Of a stretch of 15,568 bases of DNA, positions 10,112 to 15,568 are shown one piece after another (the stretch's first letter is position 1; each line of letters begins with the position of its first letter). This stretch comes from an uncultured Clostridia bacterium (lineage in GTDB: Bacteria; Bacillota; Clostridia; Peptostreptococcales; Anaerovoracaceae), in assembly GCA_934277655.1 (NCBI GenBank), contig CAKQVC010000017.1, positions 1 to 15,568 of the forward strand, in the 5' to 3' direction. The position numbers were made by a program, and so were the translations under genes. The notes under the pieces were generated by a model. The model was not told the origin of the DNA. It searched no databases and saw only the letters and a list, made by a program, of their open reading frames with translations.

Positions 10112-10430
10112 TTTTTACCTCCGCAAAAATCTCCTGTTATTTCATTTCTCTTATCTAAAAACCCTTTCTGTTCCGCAGCAAAGTTATTATAGCATATAAA
10201 AAATTTTTTTTCTACAGCCAATCCAGATTTTCTTACGATTCCATGTGGCAGCTGAAGCTGATTGAAACTGGTATTCGGAAGTTTGACATCAGGACTACAT
10301 ATTTTTTTCATAGAGCTTTTTCGGCGGTTTTGCTCTCCACAAAATTTTTCAAAAAAACAGTAGCTTTTTTCTTTTTAGTGTAGTATAATAGACACGTTGC
10401 ATCAGTCAGCACAAAAATACAACTACATAT
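10112..10430. other. Intergenic region between amidohydrolase gene and tRNA-Thr, divergent promoters
   Basis: This AT-rich stretch has no convincing gene. On the minus strand TATAAT (complement of 10186-10191) could be the -10 box of the amidohydrolase operon; no good -35 box stands at the right distance. On the plus strand TATAAT at 10384-10389 sits 42 bases before the tRNA and is its likely -10 box, with only a poor -35 candidate (TAGCTT, 10361-10366). A 73-codon minus-strand frame extending upstream of the amidohydrolase has no ribosome site and looks non-coding. Confidence 0.5.
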
Positions 10431-10505
10431 GCTAGTGTGGCTCAATGGCAGAGCAGCTCATTCGTAATGAGCAGGTTGGGGGTTCGATTCCCTTCACTAG
10501 CTCCA
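10431..10505 (+). tRNA. tRNA-Thr, anticodon CGT (reads ACG)
   Basis: The cloverleaf is complete. The acceptor arm is GCTAGTG/CACTAGC with T discriminator and encoded CCA. The D stem is GCTC/GAGC. The anticodon arm is GCTCA-TTCGTAA-TGAGC, giving CGT. The T arm is GGGGG-TTCGATT-CCCTT. Two of the five T-stem pairs are G-U, slightly weak but acceptable. The tRNA is followed directly by a terminator hairpin, and its 3' end recurs downstream at 10671 and 10811. Confidence 0.96.
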
Positions 10506-10508
10506 GAA

Positions 10509-10542
10509 GCAAAAAGACAATCCGTAAGGGTTGTCTTTTTGC
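10509..10542 (+). terminator. tRNA-Thr terminator (first copy)
   Basis: GCAAAAAGACAA and TTGTCTTTTTGC are perfect inverse complements around the ten-base loop TCCGTAAGGG, four bases after the tRNA CCA. The T-run is inside the descending arm. A second copy lies 187 bases downstream. Confidence 0.75.
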
Positions 10543-10567
10543 ATACAATAGAATCGAACCCGTGAGG

Positions 10568-10617
10568 GCATGAGCGGCTTTGGAAAATGTCCGGTGGACA
10601 TTTGACTCGCTCATGGG
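10568..10617. repeat. Nested palindrome in the linker of the tRNA-Thr array
   Basis: CATGAGCG (10569-10576) and CGCTCATG (10608-10615) form an outer stem. Inside it AAATGTCC and GGACATTT (10586-10603) form a second perfect stem around GGT. The outer right arm belongs to the 81-bp repeated block, while the inner hairpin occurs only once in the window. Confidence 0.6.
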
Positions 10618-10697
10618 CCGACGGCGACCGTGTGGGGAGCCGAGGTGCCAGACTGCCATGTGGCAGGCGGTCGATTCCCTTCACTAGCTCCAAAAAC

Positions 10698-10728
10698 AAA
10701 AAGACAATTCGTAAGAGTTGTCTTTTTG
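10698..10728. terminator. Second terminator copy, probably also serving the ABC operon
   Basis: CAAAAAGACAATTCGTAAGAGTTGTCTTTTTG-type hairpin: AAAAAGACAA (10698-10707) pairs with TTGTCTTTTT (10718-10727). On the minus strand it is followed by TTTTTGG, so it can end transcription coming from the ABC permease gene as well as from the tRNA side. The loop differs from the first copy by two bases. Confidence 0.55.
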
Positions 10729-10848
10729 CATACAATAGAATCGAACTCGCTCATGGGCCGACGGCGACCGTGTGGGGAGCCGAGGTGCCAGACTGCCATA
10801 TGGCAGGCGGTCGATTCCCTTCACTACTGCCAAGTGGCATGCGGTCGC

Positions 10849-11493
10849 CTAAAATTCTTTTTTGCTGTAAATCTTGTTCGAAACCAGATACGACACCACC
10901 AGACTAACAACAGTCAATCCCGCCAGCACAACGCCCGTCATAACATCATTACCATTAATCACATGCAGCACCCGTTGCACCGACTCATCCGGCAAAAATT
11001 CCGATGCAAGATATCCGAAACAGCCAACTGCCATAAATAATGCAAACAGTGCAATTCTTCCGTTCAGTGCCCCCCACTTGATCATCAGAGGATAAAGAAA
11101 TGCCATCGTTAAAGACGTTCCAAAGAAGCCACCCACTACCAGTGCAGCCACATCACCGATAGAAAACGTTTCATTTAGGACAAGCCGCACCACACTGATA
11201 AGTACCCCTGCAAACACGGCCAGTACCAGACATAAAAGAAAAGATGCCACATATTTAGCTGCAACTACGTTTCTCCTTCCACCAGGCATGGTTGCCGCAT
11301 ACGCATTCCACCGGCTCATTTCATCATAGCTGAAAGTTCCTAAAAAAAGCATCAGTCCAATAATCGGAAGTACTGCGATTGCATCCGCATTGCCGCCCTG
11401 TAGCGAAATTGCCAGCAGCATAGCTAAAACTACCAGGCCTACCTTCGTGTTCGCTTTTACTATCATTAAATCTTTTTTTATAAACCCAATCAT
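10849..11493 (-). CDS. ABC-2 type transporter permease
   Basis: The 214-residue membrane protein has about six hydrophobic segments (roughly 18-33, 39-54, 80-105, 115-140, 145-165, 185-205). It contains the motif FLGTFSYDEMSRWNAYAATMPGGRRNVVAAKY near 50-80, typical of the ABC2_membrane_5 permeases that pair with YtrB-like ATPases. It probably forms the channel half of the exporter encoded with the next gene upstream. Its ATG is one base after the ATPase stop codon, so the two are translationally coupled. Substrate unknown; related operons respond to cell-envelope stress or export antimicrobial peptides (family knowledge, not shown here). The tRNA-array remnant ends at its stop codon. Confidence 0.9.
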   Translation of the reverse strand: MIGFIKKDLMIVKANTKVGLVVLAMLLAISLQGGNADAIAVLPIIGLMLFLGTFSYDEMSRWNAYAATMPGGRRNVVAAKYVASFLLCLVLAVFAGVLISVVRLVLNETFSIGDVAALVVGGFFGTSLTMAFLYPLMIKWGALNGRIALFALFMAVGCFGYLASEFLPDESVQRVLHVINGNDVMTGVVLAGLTVVSLVVSYLVSNKIYSKKEF

Positions 11494-11494
11494 T

Positions 11495-12364
11495 TTATTT
11501 CCCCCTTTTTTCTCCCTTTGTCATGAGCATCATTAAGCTTTCCAATGTAATTCGGTCAATTACACATTCCGGATAACGCATCTGCATCCGTTCCCTTCCC
11601 CGTACCAGTACCTCACAAGAATACGGATGAATCTGATACCGGATAATATCCCCGTCATCTAGTTTATCCAGAAAATCCTTATCGCACCTTAGAATTGCGT
11701 ATTCATCCATAATCTCATCTCTTGATTCATCCATAACTTTCTTCCCGCGATCCAGAAAAATAATCTGATCTGCAATGTGCTCCAGATCCGTTGTTATATG
11801 CGTGGAAAGCAGGATTGTGTGTTCCTCATCATTGACAAATGCTTGAAAAATATCAAGGATCTCATTGCGGACAACCGGATCCAGTCCATTGGTAGGCTCA
11901 TCCAGAATCAGAAGTTTCGGTCTGTGAGAAAGCGCTGCCGCAATCTCCAGTTTTTTTCGCATGCCCTTTGAAAAAGTTTTCATCGGCTTCTTTGCCGGCA
12001 GGGCAAATTCTTCCAAATAGCCCTCAAACAGCTTATCATCCCAGCTGCGAAAAATATCAGCCATTGTCTTCCCTATATCATCAGGGGTTAAGACCTCTGA
12101 AAAAAACATATCATCAAGCACGACCCCGATTTCCTCTTTAATCTCCGCTTCATGCGCTTTAAAGTCTTTTCCTAAAATTCGTATTTTACCCTCATCCGCA
12201 TGTGAGATTCCCAGCAAAATTTTCAGAAGTGTGGTTTTTCCCGCTCCGTTTTCGCCAATCAGTCCTGCGATGGTGCCTGACATGACAGAAAACTGTAGAC
12301 TTCCCAGCTCAAACCCCTTCTCATATTTTTTCCTCAGCCCTGTAATTTCAATTGCATTTTTCAT
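11495..12364 (-). CDS. ABC transporter ATP-binding protein (YtrB/BcrA-like)
   Basis: The 289-residue ATPase drives the neighbouring ABC-2 permease. The Walker A motif GENGAGKT is at 37-44, the signature region FSKGMRKK at 131-138 (variant of LSGGQ usual for this family), Walker B LLILDE at 151-156 with PTNGLD, and the switch His189 in STHI. The Q-loop position reads VVLDDMFF, without glutamine, as in other members of this group. The C-terminal tail of about 80 residues resembles YtrB-like proteins. Its ATG overlaps the TGA of the upstream GntR-type regulator (ATGA), showing tight coupling. Confidence 0.94.
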   Translation of the reverse strand: MKNAIEITGLRKKYEKGFELGSLQFSVMSGTIAGLIGENGAGKTTLLKILLGISHADEGKIRILGKDFKAHEAEIKEEIGVVLDDMFFSEVLTPDDIGKTMADIFRSWDDKLFEGYLEEFALPAKKPMKTFSKGMRKKLEIAAALSHRPKLLILDEPTNGLDPVVRNEILDIFQAFVNDEEHTILLSTHITTDLEHIADQIIFLDRGKKVMDESRDEIMDEYAILRCDKDFLDKLDDGDIIRYQIHPYSCEVLVRGRERMQMRYPECVIDRITLESLMMLMTKGEKRGK

Positions 12365-12741
12365 TCAGATTTTCCTCCATACATAAATTCAAAAATTTCT
12401 ACAATCTCTTCTTTTTTCAGATCACAGGACTTTGCAAGTTCAATAATCTGCAAAATATGTTTTTCAATTTCTTTCTGCATTTCCTCTTTGACCAGTTCCA
12501 TATTCTGTGGTGCCACAAAACTGCCTTTCCCCTGCTTTGTGACAATATAGCCTTCCTGCTCCAACTGGTCATACGCTTTTTTTACTGTCATCACGCTGAT
12601 CCTAAGATCCTGTGCCAGTGATCGGATAGACGGAAGCGGCTCATTTTCAGCCAGCGTTCCAGAAAGGATCTGCTCCGTGATCCCATTCTTGACCTGTTCA
12701 AAAATCGGAGTATAGCTGTTGTTGCTGATAATGATTTTCAT
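12361..12741 (-). CDS. GntR-family regulator, YtrA subfamily
   Basis: The 126-residue protein has the short YtrA layout: an N-terminal winged helix (about residues 10-77, PLPSIRSLAQDLRISVMTVKKAYDQLEQ, then GKGSFVAP) followed by a helical tail of only about 45 residues for dimerisation. YtrA-type regulators usually repress the ABC operon they head, which fits its position directly in front of the ATPase and permease. The ATG at 12739-12741 has only a weak ribosome site (AGAGG about 15 bases upstream). The promoter contains three 10-bp direct repeats that are its likely binding sites. Confidence 0.92.
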   Translation of the reverse strand: MKIIISNNSYTPIFEQVKNGITEQILSGTLAENEPLPSIRSLAQDLRISVMTVKKAYDQLEQEGYIVTKQGKGSFVAPQNMELVKEEMQKEIEKHILQIIELAKSCDLKKEEIVEIFEFMYGGKSE

Positions 12742-12796
12742 TTACTGCTTTCTCTGCCTCTCTAAAATATCTGTCATAACTGTTTTCCTCTCTTGT

Positions 12797-12826
12797 GTAT
12801 AACAGTATATAACAGTACATAACAGT
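12797..12826 (-). promoter_or_regulatory. Three tandem 10-bp repeats, likely GntR (YtrA-type) operator
   Basis: Read on the minus strand, ACTGTTATGT, ACTGTTATAT and ACTGTTATAC follow one another without gaps (complements of 12817-12826, 12807-12816 and 12797-12806). The 10-base period places each copy on nearly the same face of the helix. They overlap the spacer, -10 box and start region of the operon promoter, so autoregulation by the gntR product is inferred. Confidence 0.65.
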
Positions 12827-12832
12827 TGTCAA
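12804..12832 (-). promoter_or_regulatory. Promoter of the gntR-ABC operon
   Basis: On the minus strand a perfect TTGACA (complement of 12827-12832) and TATACT (complement of 12804-12809) are separated by 17 bases. The predicted leader before the gntR ATG is about 55 nucleotides. The spacer and -10 box consist almost wholly of the ACTGTTATNN repeats, so a bound regulator would block polymerase. Confidence 0.75.
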
Positions 12833-12980
12833 TACACTTTCCTATAAAATCTGCCTCTGCATCATAATTCTTCTTTTTTATTTCTCATTACCTTTCTTAT
12901 TGCTCCATTTACTTTCGTTCTCATCATTCCGACATGCAACTATTGCCTCTGGGTTCTGACTCGAATGAAAAACACCAAAA

Positions 12981-13009
12981 TAAAAAGCCCCACACTTACG
13001 CATGGGACT
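12981..13009 (-). terminator. Terminator of nth overlapping its stop codon
   Basis: On the minus strand AGTCCCA (complement of 13003-13009) pairs with TGGGGCT (complement of 12986-12992), with one G-U, and is followed by TTTTTATTTT. The nth TAA stop (12996-12998) lies in the loop, so coding sequence and terminator overlap. Confidence 0.7.
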
Positions 13010-13661
13010 CGCCGTTCACATAGTCACAATATACATTGATCGGACATTGATCGCACTTCGGTTTCCTTGCATCACAGCACTGCCGTCCGTGAAAGATCAA
13101 ACTATGGTGCGTCCTGGACCATCGGGACTCCGGAATCCGCTCCATCAAGGAAAGCTCCGTTTTCAGAACGTCTTTTTCTGCCGTCAGTCCAACCCGGTTT
13201 GCTACCCGAAAAACATGAGTATCCACAGCGATCCGCTGTTTTCCGAAGCCCACAGAAAGAACCACATTGGCGGTCTTTCGACATACACCGGGCAGGCTGA
13301 TCAGTTCTTCGTAAGTATCCGGTACTTTACCACCGAAATTTTCCACAAGCATCTTCGCCATACTGACAATGTTCTTTGATTTCGTCTTATACATACCAAT
13401 CCGCCTTATGTACTCCGCAACCTCTTCCGGGTCCGCTGCTGCCAGTGCCTCTGCATCCGGATATTTTTCAAACAATGCAGGTGTTACCTGATTCACAGAC
13501 TTGTCGGTAGTCTGTGCCGACAAAGCTACCGCAACGATCAGCTGAAACACATTCTGATGATGCAGTGCACATTCCGCATCTGGATAAGTCTCCTCCAGAA
13601 TATCCAAAACTTTTTCTATTTCCTCTTTTTTTATCACGTTCCTTACCGCCTTTCCCCGCAA
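12996..13661 (-). CDS. nth: Endonuclease III (DNA glycosylase/AP lyase)
   Basis: Nth removes oxidised pyrimidines and nicks abasic sites in base-excision repair. From the TTG start, LSAQTTD is at 47-53, the helix-hairpin-helix LPGVCRKTA at 123-131 with catalytic Lys129, and catalytic Asp147 in VDTHVFR. The 4Fe-4S cysteines are Cys196, Cys203, Cys206 and Cys212 (C-x6-C-x2-C-x5-C). The usual second glycine of the hairpin (LPGVG) is Cys127. The start is uncertain. TTG 13661 has AAGGA five bases upstream. GTG 13637 gives a 213-residue protein whose N-terminus lines up better with E. coli Nth. The gene is divergent from the FCD-type gntR. Confidence 0.96.
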   Translation of the reverse strand: MRGKAVRNVIKKEEIEKVLDILEETYPDAECALHHQNVFQLIVAVALSAQTTDKSVNQVTPALFEKYPDAEALAAADPEEVAEYIRRIGMYKTKSKNIVSMAKMLVENFGGKVPDTYEELISLPGVCRKTANVVLSVGFGKQRIAVDTHVFRVANRVGLTAEKDVLKTELSLMERIPESRWSRTHHSLIFHGRQCCDARKPKCDQCPINVYCDYVNGESHA

Positions 13662-13778
13662 AATATTCCTTCGCAGTTTTTACCCCTGTCACAGTTTCAA
13701 TGGATCTCATCCGGTTTTCTTGTTGCCTCCGCCATCTTCTATTTTTCTATCTGTTTCTGTAGCTTCGTTTCTGATGAC

Positions 13779-13808
13779 TTGACGCATCTTCATTATTTAT
13801 GTTAAAAT
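13779..13808 (+). promoter_or_regulatory. Promoter of the FCD-type gntR gene
   Basis: TTGACG (13779-13784) and TAAAAT (13803-13808) are separated by 18 bases. The start site would be near 13815, inside the palindrome at 13806-13819. Confidence 0.55.
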
Positions 13809-13819
13809 TGTATACAATT
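13806..13819 (+). promoter_or_regulatory. Palindromic operator for an FCD-type GntR regulator
   Basis: AATTGTATACAATT is a perfect 14-bp palindrome with the core TTGTATACAA. Operators of FCD/VanR-type GntR proteins commonly have a TNGTATACNA core. It overlaps the -10 box and predicted start of the regulator's own promoter, pointing to negative autoregulation. Confidence 0.7.
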
Positions 13820-13847
13820 ATTAATTCTATAAGGAGTACCGCCTGTT

Positions 13848-14507
13848 ATGCTCAACTTAGACTTTTTGAACAATGACTATGACCAGAAAAAATCTATCAA
13901 TGAAAAAGTAACCGAAGCTGTTGCAATTGAAATTCTTACCGGATCACTACGCCCTGGCAAACGCATTGTAGAACAAAAGCTCTGCGACAAATACGGTATC
14001 AGCCGTACTCCGGTGCGTGACGTTCTCAAGTCACTGGAATCCATGGGTCTGATCGAACTTCTTCCTAATCGTGGTGCTATCGTCAAGGGTCTTTCTTCAA
14101 GGGACATTGACGACATCCTGTATATGAAAAGCCTCCTCTACCCCCAGTGCGTCCGCTGGGCCATCGAACGGATCACAGAAGAAGAATTCTCCATGATGGA
14201 AGAGACCTTTGCATTCATGGAATTTTATACGGTCACAGAGGATTTTGATAAGATGCAGAAGATCAACCGCGGATTCGAAGCTATCATTTATAATGCCTGT
14301 CATAACAGCGAACTGGAATCTACTATGCTGAAATATGACTTTTTTCTCCGCTACGCCAATGCTGACGTCAGGCTTCCTGCCAACTATTTATCTGTCGTGT
14401 TGGAAGAACACCGAGCTATCTATGAAGCATTTCAGATCCGCAATCCGGATCTTGGTGCAGATGCTGCCCAGGCCCATGCTTTCCGTACCATGCTGCGAAA
14501 GAAATAA
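13848..14507 (+). CDS. GntR-family regulator with FCD ligand-binding domain
   Basis: The 219-residue protein has an N-terminal winged helix (about residues 18-80, with LRPGKRIVEQKLCDKYGISRTPVRDVLKSLE and LLPNRGAIV) and an all-helical FCD domain to the end. FCD regulators usually sense small organic acids or sugar acids, often through a bound metal. Here one position that is often histidine is altered (NRGFEAIIYNACHN), so the metal site may be atypical. AAGGAG lies 11 bases before the ATG, a little long. No metabolic operon is adjacent: the next gene, mntP, converges from 31 bases away. Its regulated pathway is probably elsewhere, in addition to itself. Confidence 0.93.
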   Translation: MLNLDFLNNDYDQKKSINEKVTEAVAIEILTGSLRPGKRIVEQKLCDKYGISRTPVRDVLKSLESMGLIELLPNRGAIVKGLSSRDIDDILYMKSLLYPQCVRWAIERITEEEFSMMEETFAFMEFYTVTEDFDKMQKINRGFEAIIYNACHNSELESTMLKYDFFLRYANADVRLPANYLSVVLEEHRAIYEAFQIRNPDLGADAAQAHAFRTMLRKK

Positions 14508-14538
14508 AGTGCTGCTAAGGTGCTTCGCTATTAAGACT

Positions 14539-15120
14539 CTATAAAATCCCCAAGTGTTCCAGCAGGATTTTCAGTCCGATGAGGATCAAAATTCCTCCAC
14601 CTGCTAAAGCAGCTCTGTCTGCATACCTGGATCCAAACGTATGTCCAGCCAGGACACCTACCGCAGACAGCACAAAGGTCGTACAGCCGATGATCGTAAT
14701 CGCATAAAGAATCTGAACCTGCAAAAAAGCAAAAGAAATTCCGACAGCCAGCGCATCTATGCTGGTTGCCACAGCCAGCAGGAACAATTCTTTCAGATCC
14801 AGCCGTATCGACTGTGTTGATGCGTTCTCCATCTCATTATTTTGTTTTCCTGCAGTCACATCCCAGATCATCTTACTGCCAAGGAACGCTAACAAGAAAA
14901 ACGCAATCCAATGATCAAAGCTTGTGATATAAGATTCGAACTGTTTTCCAAAAATCCAGCCGACGAAAGGCATTAGCGCCTGAAATCCGCCAAAAAACAG
15001 CGCAATAATGAAAACCTGCGTTTTTTTCATTATTTTCATATTCAGGCCTTTACAAATGGATGCAGCAAAAGCATCCATCGACAAACCGACTCCAATCAGA
15101 AACACTTCGTAGAATCCCAT
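14539..15120 (-). CDS. mntP: Manganese efflux pump MntP
   Basis: MntP exports excess Mn2+ across the cytoplasmic membrane. The 193-residue protein has six membrane segments in two MntP-type repeats: GLSMDAFAASICKGL around Asp16, and ATSIDALAVGISFAF around Asp122. These two intramembrane aspartates are characteristic of the family. The second ATG (15118-15120) is preferred over ATG 15132 because GGGAG is five bases before it, while the first has no ribosome site. No yybP-ykoY manganese riboswitch fits in the roughly 85-base space between the start and the clpB terminator. Only a TATACT-like -10 sequence (complement of about 15157-15166) is visible. Confidence 0.95.
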   Translation of the reverse strand: MGFYEVFLIGVGLSMDAFAASICKGLNMKIMKKTQVFIIALFFGGFQALMPFVGWIFGKQFESYITSFDHWIAFFLLAFLGSKMIWDVTAGKQNNEMENASTQSIRLDLKELFLLAVATSIDALAVGISFAFLQVQILYAITIIGCTTFVLSAVGVLAGHTFGSRYADRAALAGGGILILIGLKILLEHLGIL

Positions 15121-15200
15121 TTTTTCTCCCATCTTCAGTTTTCTCTTTTATAAGTATAGTATATTACCCTGACGTGATAGTTCATGCCTGGCACCACTGC

Positions 15201-15235
15201 AAAAAAAATATCCTTCTGTTGCAGAAGGATATTTT
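15201..15235 (-). terminator. Terminator of clpB
   Basis: AAAATATCCTTCTG (15205-15218) and CAGAAGGATATTTT (15222-15235) form a perfect 14-bp stem with a three-base loop. On the minus strand the stem ends in eight Ts. It starts six bases after the clpB stop codon. Confidence 0.85.
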
Positions 15236-15241
15236 ATCATA

Positions 15242-15568
15242 CTATGCTTTAAAAAGCAACTGCTCGCCATCGCTGTCAATGGTTACGCTACCGCCATCTA
15301 TCAAATCACCGCGGATGATCATCGATGCCAGTTCGTTTTCTACATGTTTCTGCAGATAACGTTTGATCGGTCTTGCACCATACTGCGGATCATAGGATTC
15401 TTTGGCAATCAGTTCTTTCGCTGCATCTGTCATGGTCAGCTTCATGTCTCGGTCTGCCAGTCTCTTCTCGATGCCCTTGAACGCAAGGTCAATGATCTTC
15501 TTAACCTGTTCCAGGGTCAAAGCGCTGAAGACGATGATGTCATCCACACGATTCAGGAACTCCGGTCT
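15242..15568 (-). CDS. clpB: ATP-dependent chaperone ClpB, C-terminal 108 residues (5' part outside window)
   Basis: ClpB is the Hsp100 disaggregase that works with DnaK to rescue aggregated proteins. The visible part begins in RPEFLNRVDDIIVF (end of the second AAA+ large domain, sensor-1/arginine-finger side). It runs through the D2 small domain with RLADRDMKL, the sensor-2 motif YGARPIKR and LQKHVENELA, and stops at TAG (15242-15244). The wording of the small domain favours ClpB over ClpC. The open frame reaches the last base of the window, so the N-terminal and both ATPase domains are outside. Confidence 0.92.
   Translation of the reverse strand, partial: RPEFLNRVDDIIVFSALTLEQVKKIIDLAFKGIEKRLADRDMKLTMTDAAKELIAKESYDPQYGARPIKRYLQKHVENELASMIIRGDLIDGGSVTIDSDGEQLLFKA

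Larger units (their letters stand above)
10484..10848 (+). repeat. Array of tRNA-Thr 3'-end copies, terminator copies and an 81-bp GC-rich block
   Basis: The segment 10484-10559 (T loop to CCA of the tRNA, terminator, then CATACAATAGAATCGAAC) recurs at 10671-10746 with a 187-base shift and few differences. An 81-bp block, 10605-10685, recurs at 10745-10825 with a 140-base shift and one difference (G10660/A10800). Each block contains the hairpin CTGCCA-NN-TGGCAG and ends by running into the tRNA 3' end (TCGATTCCCTTCACTA). A third, shorter remnant at 10826-10848 keeps CTGCCAAGTGGCA and GCGGTCG and then stops at the permease gene. The extra tRNA pieces lack the 5' half and cannot make tRNA. The segment is more GC-rich than its surroundings. 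Confidence 0.85.

Noticed and set aside
10090..10311. 73-codon minus-strand frame upstream of the amidohydrolase
   Set aside because: It has no ribosome site, crosses the predicted -10 box of the operon and shows no domain.
10432..10907. Several overlapping open frames on both strands across the tRNA and repeats
   Set aside because: They translate the tRNA, the terminators and the GC-rich repeat block. They are artefacts of stop-free repeated sequence and resemble known spurious annotations next to tRNAs.
12797..12826. CRISPR-like repeats
   Set aside because: There are only three 10-bp units with no spacers, placed inside a promoter. An operator explains them better.
12842..12980. Possible small gene between the gntR promoter and the nth terminator
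   Set aside because: The only frames are very short, without ribosome sites. I see nothing supportable in this AT-rich gap.
13468..13710. 80-codon minus-strand open frame overlapping the start of nth
   Set aside because: Its first 28 codons look protein-like, but the rest is an out-of-frame reading of nth and no family is recognisable.
15133..15204. yybP-ykoY (manganese) riboswitch before mntP
   Set aside because: The space is too short and the conserved loop motifs are not present.

Overview
The window looks like a chromosomal segment of a low-to-moderate G+C, anaerobic, gut-type Firmicute, most likely a member of the Lachnospiraceae (Blautia/Dorea/Coprococcus/Roseburia relatives). The reasons are an oxygen-independent class III ribonucleotide reductase, a DUF5688 protein (a family I know mainly from this group), strong AAGGAG-type ribosome binding sites and AT-rich promoters. 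The genus cannot be fixed from sequence alone. Almost all genes are on the minus strand. I see no phage, conjugative, CRISPR or defence locus.

Layout, left to right. 1-1995: 5' part of nrdD (minus), with its promoter and two candidate NrdR boxes at 2079-2161. 2248-2816: a GNAT acetyltransferase gene (minus) broken by a one-base deletion. 2945-4504: a plus-strand, membrane-anchored protein that resembles an M20 dipeptidase of the PepD type but seems to have lost the metal ligands. 4524-4597: a long terminator-like hairpin. 4715-5632: DUF5688 protein (minus). 5754-5898: three stacked hairpins. 5915-10111: a minus-strand run read as M20D amidohydrolase, TetR-type regulator, tgt (queuosine tRNA modification) and a 23S rRNA m5U methyltransferase. 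The tgt gene has its ribosome binding site separated from the start codon by a 7-bp hairpin. 10431-10505: tRNA-Thr(CGT) on the plus strand. 10484-10848: an unusual array in which the 3' end of that tRNA and its terminator recur, interleaved with an 81-bp GC-rich block. 10849-12741: ABC-2 permease, ABC ATPase and YtrA-type GntR regulator (minus operon) behind a strong promoter threaded through three 10-bp direct repeats. 12996-13661: nth, endonuclease III (minus). 13848-14507: FCD-type GntR regulator (plus) with a perfect palindromic operator on its own -10 box. 14539-15120: mntP, manganese efflux (minus). 15242-15568: C-terminal end of clpB (minus).

The genes are mostly housekeeping functions: nucleotide reduction, RNA modification, DNA repair, protein disaggregation and metal homeostasis. 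They are interspersed with small self-regulated transport or regulatory units. The items most worth following up are the tRNA-Thr 3'-end repeat array, the degenerate M20-like protein, the split ribosome binding site of tgt, and the regulatory DNA of the gntR/ABC operon and of nrdD.
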